Source of the DNA: Streptomyces venezuelae ATCC 10712
GTDB lineage: Bacteria > Actinomycetota > Actinomycetes > Streptomycetales > Streptomycetaceae
DNA length: 64,000 nt
Direction of reading: 5' to 3'
NCBI RefSeq assembly: GCF_008639165.1
Contig: NZ_CP029197.1
Location: 806,001-870,000 of the forward strand
The notes beneath the pieces were generated by a model that did no database searches, had not been told where the DNA came from, and saw only the letters and a list, made by a program, of their open reading frames with translations. The position numbers were made by a program, and so were the translations under genes. This document shows, piece after piece, positions 49,704-56,568 of this stretch; the first letter of the stretch is position 1; each line of letters starts with the position of its first letter.

Positions 49704-51215
49704 TCAGGAGCGGACGAGCAGCGAGCCCGGGGGCGTCCGCAGGGGCTCGTCGAGGGCGGCGAGGAGCTTCTCCAGGCCGCTGACGTGTCCGAGCGCGGCC
49801 TGGCCGGAGACTGGCGCGGTACCGGCGTCCGCCGGGTGCCGCTCCGTCGCCCCGGAGCCGGAGCGCGGCGAGGTCAGCCGCTCCACCGCGGCCTCGACGC
49901 GCCAGCAGGCCGCCGCGAGGCGGGCGTCGTGGCTCGCGGCCGGATCGGCCGCCACCGCGGCGAGCCCGCGCACCTCCTCGGCGCACTCGTCGAGCAGGGC
50001 GAGGACCCGGCGGGCCCGGGCCTTCCGGCCGCGGAACGGGCTCAGCGGGTGGACCAGGGGCGCGAGGGACAGCCGTACGCGGCCGAGGAGCAGCTCCAGC
50101 TCGGCGGCGTGCGGCGTCGGGTCGGCGTCCGCGTCGCCGGACAGGCGCCGCAGGGAGGCGGAGGTGGCCGACCGCACGCCCTGCAGGGCGCGCTGGATCC
50201 AGGCGTCGTTGATCGCGTGGGTGGTGACCGGGAGGATCAGCAGCACGGCCAGCGCGGCGGACACCGCGCCCACGGCGGTCTCCTCGAGGCGCAGCACGAG
50301 CAGGGCCGGGTCGAGCACGCCGAGCAGGCCGTACAGCAGCCCCGCCATCACCGTGACGGCCAGCATCATCCAGCTGTACGAGACGGGCGCGGTGTAGAAG
50401 ATGCCGAAGACGCAGAGGGCCACCAGGGCGGCCGTCGGCAGCACGGCGCCGTCGAGCGGGATGGCGACGACCATGCCCACCGCGATCCCGATCACGGTGC
50501 CGAGGACCCGGCGGAAGCCGCGTACCAGCGTCTCGCCGCGCGACACGGTGTTCACGAAGATCCACCAGGTCGTGCCGACGGCCCAGTACCAGCGGTCCTC
50601 GGACAGCACCTGCCCGATCGCCAGCGCCACCGCGCACGCGGCGGCGGCCTGGATCGCCTGCCGGGTGGTCACCCGGGCCAGCCCGGTACCGGGCAGCGGG
50701 GCCGGTGCGGCGGGCGGCGGCGTGCGCCGCTCCAGCGGCCACAGGACGAAGCGGACCGCGCCGGCGGCGGCCAGGGCGATGCCCACCGCCGCGTACAGCT
50801 CGGGGAGCTGGCCCGGCACGGCGTGCAGGAACTGCGTCGTGAAGAAGTTCATGAACGCGAAGATCCCCAGCGCGTGTCCGCGCGGGCCCCAGCGCCGGGC
50901 GTAGACCCCGCAGAAGACCACCGCGAGGAACGCGAGGTCTCGCAGCGGGGTGAGGTCGTGCAGCGCGGTGGCCAGGGCGAGGACGGGGAAGCCGGCGGCC
51001 GGGAGGAGGAGCGTGGTCACGGCCTGCTCGCGGACGGTGGAGTCCATGACGGTGAACAGCGCGAGCAGCGCGGCCAGACCGCCGGTGATCGAAGCGGTCA
51101 GGGACAGCCCGGCGAGCTCGGCGAGGGCGACGGCGAGCGCGATGCCCAGGACCGCCCGCAGCGAGTTCTTCAACCTGACGTGCCCCGGATCGGGTGCCAC
51201 GAACATCCTCTTCAC
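49704..51215 (-). CDS. FUSC family membrane protein
   Basis: A 503-aa fusaric acid resistance/aromatic-acid-exporter-type protein with two clusters of about six helices each (residues about 20-160 and 185-330), separated by a short Pro-rich loop (ERRTPPPAAPAPLPG). The second cluster includes RWYWAVGTTWWIFV and RGETLVRGFRRVLGTVIGI, typical of FUSC domain 2. A soluble helical C-terminus of 160 residues follows. It may export aromatic or other small acids; the substrate is unknown. The GTG at 51215 is the longest plausible start; an ATG at 51206 is possible. Confidence 0.88.
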   Translation of the reverse strand: MKRMFVAPDPGHVRLKNSLRAVLGIALAVALAELAGLSLTASITGGLAALLALFTVMDSTVREQAVTTLLLPAAGFPVLALATALHDLTPLRDLAFLAVVFCGVYARRWGPRGHALGIFAFMNFFTTQFLHAVPGQLPELYAAVGIALAAAGAVRFVLWPLERRTPPPAAPAPLPGTGLARVTTRQAIQAAAACAVALAIGQVLSEDRWYWAVGTTWWIFVNTVSRGETLVRGFRRVLGTVIGIAVGMVVAIPLDGAVLPTAALVALCVFGIFYTAPVSYSWMMLAVTVMAGLLYGLLGVLDPALLVLRLEETAVGAVSAALAVLLILPVTTHAINDAWIQRALQGVRSATSASLRRLSGDADADPTPHAAELELLLGRVRLSLAPLVHPLSPFRGRKARARRVLALLDECAEEVRGLAAVAADPAASHDARLAAACWRVEAAVERLTSPRSGSGATERHPADAGTAPVSGQAALGHVSGLEKLLAALDEPLRTPPGSLLVRS

Positions 51216-51527
51216 GGCTGTGAACCGCCCCCTCGTCTTGCCTTTCGTCCTGTCGGCGGCGTCCCGGGGTGGTGGGGGCTCGCGGACATGACGAAGGCGC
51301 CGCGGTCCGGACCGGCCTCGTCGCCGCCCCGGCGCTGCGCGGCGCCGAAAGTACCTGGATACGACAAGGAAACCATCCGGGCGGCGCTTGGCTCAACTCA
51401 TCGCGGTCTCGCTGGGCCAATGGTCCAGCGCAGGGCCGTCGAACCGGTCCAGCGGGAGACCAACGGACCATCCGGGCGTCCGGCTCGTAGGCTGGACCGG
51501 CATGTCGGCGACAGAAGGGAGGCCGTG
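51216..51527. promoter_or_regulatory. 312-nt divergent intergenic region with palindrome
   Basis: No gene is seen. It contains CTGGGCCAATGGTCCAG (51412-51428), an almost perfect 17-bp palindrome, two copies of ACCATCCGGGCG (near 51373 and 51466), and TAGGCT at 51488-51493, a probable -10 box for the alkylation-repair gene. The FUSC promoter should lie in the left half. Confidence 0.5.
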
Positions 51528-52199
51528 GTGACCGGTACGACGGTGGCCGAGGTGATGGCCGAGCTGGCCGCGCTCGAGGACCCCAAGGCACGCGAGGTCA
51601 ACGAGCGGCACGGTGACGACCACGGGGTGAACCTCGGCAAGCTCCGGGCGGTCGCGAAGCGGCTGAAGACGCAGCAGGAGCTCGCCCGGCAGCTGTGGGA
51701 GACCGGGGACACGGCGGCGCGGCTGCTCGCGCTCCTGATCTGCCGCCCGAAGGCCTTCGGGCGGGACGAGCTGGACACCATGCTGCGCCAGGCGCGCACG
51801 CCCAAGGTGCACGACTGGCTCGTGAACTACGTGGTGAAGAAGAACCCGCACGCCGAGGAGCTGCGCCTGGCCTGGCTCGCCGACCCCGATCCCGTGGTCG
51901 CGAGCGCCGGCTGGGCGCTGACCACCGAACGGGTCGCGAAGCAGCCCGACGGCCTCGACCTCGCGGGACTCCTCGACGTCATCGAGGCCGACATGAAGGA
52001 CGCCCCGGACCGCCTCCAGTGGGCGATGAACCACTGCCTGGCCCAGATCGGGATCGAACGCGAGGAGCACCGCGCCCGGGCCATCGGCATCGGCGAGCGC
52101 CTGGAGGTGCTCAAGGACTACCCGACCTCCCCGGGCTGCACCTCCCCCTACGCGCCCGTCTGGATCACCGAGCTGGTGCGCCGCCGCCAGGACGCGTAG
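51528..52199 (+). CDS. DNA alkylation repair protein (HEAT-like, AlkD-type)
   Basis: A 223-aa alpha-helical protein of the DNA alkylation repair enzyme family. VNLGKLRAVAKRLKTQQELARQLWETGDTAARLLALLI, then DTMLRQARTPKVHDWLVNYVVKK and DPVVASAGWALTTERV are the stacked helical repeats that wrap DNA; members excise 3- or 7-alkylpurines. It ends with CTSPYAPVWITELVRRR. GGGAGG at 51517-51522 supports the GTG at 51528 (a GTG at 51525 is equivalent). Confidence 0.9.
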   Translation: MTGTTVAEVMAELAALEDPKAREVNERHGDDHGVNLGKLRAVAKRLKTQQELARQLWETGDTAARLLALLICRPKAFGRDELDTMLRQARTPKVHDWLVNYVVKKNPHAEELRLAWLADPDPVVASAGWALTTERVAKQPDGLDLAGLLDVIEADMKDAPDRLQWAMNHCLAQIGIEREEHRARAIGIGERLEVLKDYPTSPGCTSPYAPVWITELVRRRQDA

Positions 52200-52221
52200 C
52201 GGAGCGGGGGCCGCGGGCGGG

Positions 52222-53400
52222 TCAGCGCCCCTCCTCGTCGCCGCCGCCGCGCAGCCGGGCGTTGAGCCGGGCCGCCTGGCGGGTCAGATGGTCGCGTTCC
52301 GCGAGGTCGGAGGCCTGATGGGCCGCCTCGGCGTACAGCCGGGCCGCCGTCGCCAGGTCGCCCTCGCGCTCGTGGAGGTACGCGGCCACCGCGGCGTACC
52401 GGGGCAGCGCGGCGTCCAGCGCGGCGAGCTCGGCGAGGCCGGCCCGCGGTCCGTCGGCCTCGCCGACGGCGACCGCGCGGTTGAGCCGGACGACCGGGCT
52501 GTCGGTGAGCCGCACCAGCTCGTCGTACCACTCGACGATCTGCACCCAGTCGGTCTCCCCGGCGGTGGGCGCGTCGGCATGGAGTGCCGCGACGGCCGCC
52601 TGCGCCTGGAACTCGCCCAGCCGGTCCCGGGCGAGCGCCGCCTGCAGGACGGCGACGCCCTCGGCGATCGCCGCCGTGTCCCACCGGCTCCGGTCCTGCT
52701 CGGCGAGCGGCACCAGGCTGCCGTCGGGCGCCGTCCTGGAGGCCCGCCGGGCGTGGTGGAGCAGCATCAGGGCGAGCAGCCCCGCGACTTCGGGGTGGTC
52801 GACCGCGGCGGCGAGCTGCCGGGTGAGCCGGACGGCCTCGGCGGAGAGGTCGACGTCACCGGAGTAGCCCTCGTTGAAGACCAGGTAGAGGACGCGCAGC
52901 ACGGTGGCGAGGTCGCCGGGCGTGTCGAACCTGACTCCGGAGACGGTGCGTTTGGCCCGGCTGATGCGTTGCGCCATCGTCGCCTCGGGCACCAGGTACG
53001 CCTGGGCGATCTGGCGGGTGGTCAGTCCGCCGACGGCGCGGAGCGTGAGCGCGACGGCGGACGACGGGGTCAGCGACGGGTGGGCGCACAGGAAGTACAG
53101 CTGGAGCGTGTCGTCGGCGGCCGGCGCGGGACCGGGCTCCGGTTCCTCCTCGACGCGGTCCTCGCGGCGGCGCCTGGCGGTGTCCGCCCGTGCCGCGTCC
53201 AGGAACTTCCGCCAGGCCACGGTGACGAGCCAGCCCTTGGGGTCCCGGGGAGGGTCCTCCGGCCAGACGCGGACCGCCTCGACGAGGGCGTCCTGGACGG
53301 CGTCCTCAGCCGCCGCGAAGTCGGCTCCGCGGCGGACGAGGACTCCGAGCACGCCCGGCGTGAGGGTCCGGAGCAGGACCTCGTCCATCGAAGGGGTCAT
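52222..53400 (-). CDS. ECF sigma factor with C-terminal TPR-like extension (ECF42 type)
   Basis: A 392-aa sigma factor. Region 2 lies at about residues 15-85 (DFAAAEDAVQDALVEAVRVWPEDPPRDPKGWLVTVAWR), region 4 at about 105-155 (LTLRAVGGLTTRQIAQAYLVPEATMAQRISRAKRTV), and an extension of over 200 residues of DUF6596/TPR-like helices follows (LRVLYLVFNEGYSG, VRLTRQLAAAVDHPEVAGLLALMLLHHARR). This architecture with an adjacent DGPF (YCII) protein is that of group ECF42, which has no anti-sigma factor and is controlled through the extension. Its ATG overlaps the stop of the DGPF gene by 4 bp. Confidence 0.93.
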   Translation of the reverse strand: MTPSMDEVLLRTLTPGVLGVLVRRGADFAAAEDAVQDALVEAVRVWPEDPPRDPKGWLVTVAWRKFLDAARADTARRRREDRVEEEPEPGPAPAADDTLQLYFLCAHPSLTPSSAVALTLRAVGGLTTRQIAQAYLVPEATMAQRISRAKRTVSGVRFDTPGDLATVLRVLYLVFNEGYSGDVDLSAEAVRLTRQLAAAVDHPEVAGLLALMLLHHARRASRTAPDGSLVPLAEQDRSRWDTAAIAEGVAVLQAALARDRLGEFQAQAAVAALHADAPTAGETDWVQIVEWYDELVRLTDSPVVRLNRAVAVGEADGPRAGLAELAALDAALPRYAAVAAYLHEREGDLATAARLYAEAAHQASDLAERDHLTRQAARLNARLRGGGDEEGR

Positions 53401-53804
53401 TCCGTGACGGTGGGCGGCACGCCGTAGAACGGGCGCAGTTCCAGCCACTCGTGGATCGGCTTCCCGCCCGCCCCGGGGGCGGCCGACAGCTCTCCGGCCA
53501 GTTCGACGGCGCGGTCGTAGCCGTCGACGTCGATGACCATCCAGCCGGCGATGAGGTCCTTGGTCTCGGCGAAGGGGCCGTCGGTGACCGGCGGGCGCCC
53601 CTCGCCGTCGTAGCGGACCCACGTCCCCTCGGGTGCGAGCGCCTGGCCGTCGACGAACTCGCCGGACTTCTCGAGCCGGCCCGCGAAGTCCCGCATGTAC
53701 TGCATGTGCGCCGAGATCTCCTCGGGCGTCCAGCGGTCCATGGGCACGTCGTTCACGGGGGCCGGAGCGCCGCGGTAGTGCTTGAGCAGCAGGTACTTCG
53801 CCAT
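53397..53804 (-). CDS. DGPF/YCII-domain protein partner of ECF42
   Basis: A 135-aa single YCII-related domain with the motif VTDGPFAETK that gives DGPF proteins their name, plus YMRDFAGRLEKSGEFVDGQALAP. Genes for such proteins are the usual direct targets and neighbours of ECF42 sigma factors; their enzymatic role is not established. It is the first gene of the coupled pair, and its upstream region matches the ECF42 promoter pattern. GAGGAGA precedes the ATG. Confidence 0.93.
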   Translation of the reverse strand: MAKYLLLKHYRGAPAPVNDVPMDRWTPEEISAHMQYMRDFAGRLEKSGEFVDGQALAPEGTWVRYDGEGRPPVTDGPFAETKDLIAGWMVIDVDGYDRAVELAGELSAAPGAGGKPIHEWLELRPFYGVPPTVTE

Positions 53805-53854
53805 GGTGTCTCTCCTCGGTTCCGTGCGGCCATTCTGGCCGCGTTCTCCCCGGG

Positions 53855-53881
53855 GACGGAGCAGGACGCGGATTCTCGACA
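53855..53881 (-). promoter_or_regulatory. ECF42-type promoter of the DGPF-sigma operon
   Basis: On the minus strand TGTCGA (53881-53876), a 17-nt spacer and CGTC (53858-53855), matching what I recall for ECF42 promoters (TGTCGA and CGA/TC). It implies positive autoregulation. The -35 box starts directly after the stop codon of the upstream oxidoreductase gene. Confidence 0.7.
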
Positions 53882-55336
53882 TCACCGGCCGAGCTTTTTT
53901 CCGGCGGGACGAGGGGGGTGCTCCAGCGGCTCGGTCGCCGGGCCCTGGAGGACTCGGCCGTCGGTGGCGAAGCGGGAGCCGTGGCAGGGGCATTCCCAGG
54001 TCTGCTCGGCCGCGTTGAAGCCCAGCTCGCAGCCCATGTGCGTACAGCGGGGGCCGGGCCGGAAACCCGCCACGTAGTGGCGGGCCACGGCGGTCTGCCG
54101 CCGGACCACGCCCGGCAGTTCCCGGACGGGCAGCAAGCGGCGCGGGTCGACGAGTTCCGTCCAGGCGGGGCGGGGCGCGCCCGTGACGTGGGCGGCGAGC
54201 AGGTGTCCGGCGGCCACACCGTTGCTGAGTCCCCAGCCGCCGAAGCCGGTGGCGAGGAAGACGTGCTGGGTGTCGGGGTGTTCGTGGCCGACGCAGGGCA
54301 GCCCGTCGGGGGTGTGGACGTCCTGGGCGGCCCACCGGTGGACCTCGGGCGCCTCGGCGAAGCCCGGCAGGTGCTCGCGGGCCCAGGCGTCGAGGCGGCC
54401 GTACCGCTCGCGTACGCCGCCGCTCCCCGGTTCGAAGGTCTCTCCCGTGACGATCAGCAGCCGCCGCCCCTCGGCCAGGGGCGCGGTGCGCACCGAGCGG
54501 GTGCCGCCCTCGGGCGTCAGGTACATCCCGTACGGGGCGTGGCGCTCCGCGACGGCGGCCGCGACGACGAGTTCGCGGCGCACCGAGAGCCGCACCAGGA
54601 GGCTGCTGTGGCAGCGGAGCGGGAAGTGGGTGGCGAGGACGACGTCCCGGGCGTCGACCGTGACCCCGCCCTCGACGGTCAGGTGGCACGCGGCGCCCTC
54701 CCGGAGCCCGGTGACGCGGGTGCCTTCGTGGAGCCGGCCGCCGTGCGCGACGTAGTCCTCGGCCAGGGCGAGGAGGAAGCGGCGCGGGTGGAACTGCAGC
54801 TGGCCGTCGACCCGTACGGCCGCCGCCACCGGGTACGGCAGTCCCGTCTCGGTCACGACGGTGGCGTCGAGTCCGGCTTCCGAGGCCGCGGCCGCCTCGG
54901 CGCGGATCTCGGGGACGCTCTCGTCGTCCGGGGTGTACGTGAACGCGGGCCGGTGTTCGAGCTCCGCGTCGCCGCCGAGCTCGGCGGCGAGCCGGACCAC
55001 GCGGTCCAGGGCGTGCTGCTGTGCGTCGGCGTACCGGGCCGCCGCGGCGGCGCCGTGAGCGCGGCTCAGGGCTGCGTACCGCAGGCCGTGGAGGGCGGTC
55101 AGCTTGCCGGTGGTGTGCCCGGTGACCCCGGCCGCGATCCGGTCGGCTTCGAGCAGGACCACGTCGGCCCCGGCGCGTACCAGCTCGTGCGCCGTGCACA
55201 GGCCGGCGATGCCGGCTCCCACGACGACCACGTCGGCGGAGAGATCACCGTCGAGGGGCGGGTGGGGGCGGGCGCCGGGCGGTGCGGAGTCCAGCCAGTA
55301 CGAGTTCCCGGCTCCGTGCGTACGCGCCGCGCACAT
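53882..55336 (-). CDS. FAD-dependent oxidoreductase with C-terminal Rieske domain
   Basis: A 484-aa DAO-type flavoprotein fused to a Rieske [2Fe-2S] domain. The FAD loop is VVVVGAGIAGLCTAHELVRAGADVVLLEADR (about residues 36-66), the central part shows GHTTGKLTALHG, and the C-terminus carries C-T-H-M-G-C and C-P-C-H-G-S-R-F (about 435-460), the two Cys/two His ligands of the cluster. Such proteins oxidise amine-like substrates and pass electrons to the Rieske centre; the substrate is unknown. AGGAAC precedes the ATG. Confidence 0.92.
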   Translation of the reverse strand: MCAARTHGAGNSYWLDSAPPGARPHPPLDGDLSADVVVVGAGIAGLCTAHELVRAGADVVLLEADRIAAGVTGHTTGKLTALHGLRYAALSRAHGAAAAARYADAQQHALDRVVRLAAELGGDAELEHRPAFTYTPDDESVPEIRAEAAAASEAGLDATVVTETGLPYPVAAAVRVDGQLQFHPRRFLLALAEDYVAHGGRLHEGTRVTGLREGAACHLTVEGGVTVDARDVVLATHFPLRCHSSLLVRLSVRRELVVAAAVAERHAPYGMYLTPEGGTRSVRTAPLAEGRRLLIVTGETFEPGSGGVRERYGRLDAWAREHLPGFAEAPEVHRWAAQDVHTPDGLPCVGHEHPDTQHVFLATGFGGWGLSNGVAAGHLLAAHVTGAPRPAWTELVDPRRLLPVRELPGVVRRQTAVARHYVAGFRPGPRCTHMGCELGFNAAEQTWECPCHGSRFATDGRVLQGPATEPLEHPPRPAGKKLGR

Positions 55337-55352
55337 GATCGTTCCTCTCCAC

Positions 55353-55465
55353 GGGCGGGTGGCCGACGGACGGCGGCTCGCGCCCGCTCCACCCGGGGGC
55401 GGGTGCCCGGCGGGCGGCGGCTCGGGCGGGTGACCGGCGGACGGCGGCTCGCGCCCGCGCCGCTC
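55353..55465. repeat. Degenerate GC-rich repeats upstream of the DAO-Rieske gene
   Basis: GGGCGGGTG starts three units at 55353, 55397 and 55424, each followed by GGC(C)GACGGACGGCGGCTC-like sequence; GACGGCGGCTCGCGCCCGC is repeated at both ends. It occupies most of the 250-nt divergent gap, where the DAO promoter is also expected. Confidence 0.7.
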
Positions 55466-55586
55466 CTGGGCCTCTACCCGGAGCCGAAGGGAGCAGTCGG
55501 TCCCCTCCGCTCCGCCGCCGGTACCCGGGGATGATGGGTTCCGTACCAGAATGGAGCCGTTCCGATCTTGAGGAGGGCTGCCGGGC

Positions 55587-56066
55587 ATGGCGGTGGACGA
55601 GCTCGACACCCGGATCCTGCGGCTGCTCATCGAGCAGCCGCGCACGAGCGTGCGCGAGTACGCCCGGATCCTGGGGGTGGCGCGGGGCACCGTGCAGGCC
55701 AGGATCGACCGTCTGGAGCGGGACGGGGTGATCACCGCGACCGGTCCGGTCCTCTCCCCCGCCGCCCTGGGCCACCCGGTGCTCGCCTTCGTGCACGTCG
55801 AGGTGACCCAGGGGCATCTGGACGAGGTCGGTGACGCGCTCGCGGCGGTGCCGGAGATCGTGGAGGCCTTCTCGATCACCGGCGGGGGCGATCTGCTCAC
55901 CCGGGTGGTGGCCCGCGACGCCGGTCATCTTGAGGACGTCATCCAGCGGCTCATCCAGCTGCCCGGGGTGGTCCGCACCCGCACCGAGATCGCGCTGCGC
56001 GAGCGGGTGGCGCACCGGCTGCTGCCGCTGGTCGAGGCGGTCGGGCGGGGCCCGGGCCCCGGCTGA
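55587..56066 (+). CDS. Lrp/AsnC family transcriptional regulator
   Basis: A 159-aa Lrp-type regulator. The N-terminal helix-turn-helix (about residues 4-55, LDTRILRLLIEQPRTSVREYARILGVARGTVQARIDRL) is followed by a RAM ligand-binding domain (VLAFVHVEVTQGHLDEVGDALAAVPEIVEAFSITGGGDLLTRVVA). It probably binds an amino acid and may control the divergent DAO-Rieske oxidoreductase, whose family works on amino compounds. An AGGAGG lies 11-16 nt before the ATG. Confidence 0.93.
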   Translation: MAVDELDTRILRLLIEQPRTSVREYARILGVARGTVQARIDRLERDGVITATGPVLSPAALGHPVLAFVHVEVTQGHLDEVGDALAAVPEIVEAFSITGGGDLLTRVVARDAGHLEDVIQRLIQLPGVVRTRTEIALRERVAHRLLPLVEAVGRGPGPG

Positions 56067-56112
56067 GGCCACCCGTTGGAGATCGGGGACCGTACGGCCT
56101 AACGTGACGCGC

Positions 56113-56508
56113 ATGCAGTCCTACACGATCGGTCAGGCGGCCCGTCTCCTCGGCGTCAGCCCCGACACCGCCCGCCGCTGGGCCGACGCCGGGCGCGTCG
56201 AGACCCACCGCGACGACAACGGGCGACGGGTCATCGACGGCCGCGCCCTCGCCGCCTTCTCCGTCGAGATCGCCGCGAACGGCCAGGGCGACGAGGAGGC
56301 CGCGTACACCTCCGCGCGCAACGCCTTCCCCGGCATCGTGACCGCGGTCAAGCTCGGTGACGTCGCCGCGCAGGTGGAGATCCAGGCCGGTCCGCACCGG
56401 CTGGTGTCGCTCCTCACCCGGGAGGCGGTGGAGGAGCTGGGTCTCGAGGTCGGGATGCAGGCCACCGCCCGCGTGAAGTCGACGAGCGTGCACATCGACC
56501 GCACCTGA
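56113..56508 (+). CDS. MerR-type HTH-TOBE molybdopterin-binding protein
   Basis: A 131-aa protein with an N-terminal MerR-like/excisionase helix-turn-helix (TIGQAARLLGVSPDTARRWADAGRV, about residues 4-28) and a C-terminal TOBE (Mop) domain (ARNAFPGIVTAVKLGDVAAQVEIQAGPHRLVSLLTREAVEELGL), as in molybdate-responsive regulators. Usually a modABC molybdate transporter follows, but here a PP2C phosphatase gene converges, so it is an orphan. The ATG follows TAACGT (56100-56105) by 7 nt: leaderless start. Confidence 0.9.
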   Translation: MQSYTIGQAARLLGVSPDTARRWADAGRVETHRDDNGRRVIDGRALAAFSVEIAANGQGDEEAAYTSARNAFPGIVTAVKLGDVAAQVEIQAGPHRLVSLLTREAVEELGLEVGMQATARVKSTSVHIDRT

Positions 56509-56568
56509 GCACCCCGCGCCGCCCGGAAGCGTCGCGCCGACGGCACTTCCCTTCCCGGCGGGGGTGGT

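Noticed and set aside
51502..51527. ATG at 51502 as a leaderless gene start
   Set aside because: It is well placed after TAGGCT but is out of frame with the alkylation-repair protein and encodes only a few codons.
47938..52199. Frames of more than 1200 codons on both strands across the lactonase and FUSC genes
   Set aside because: They run through several real genes and repeat blocks; only the terminal alkylation-repair segment of one is genuine.
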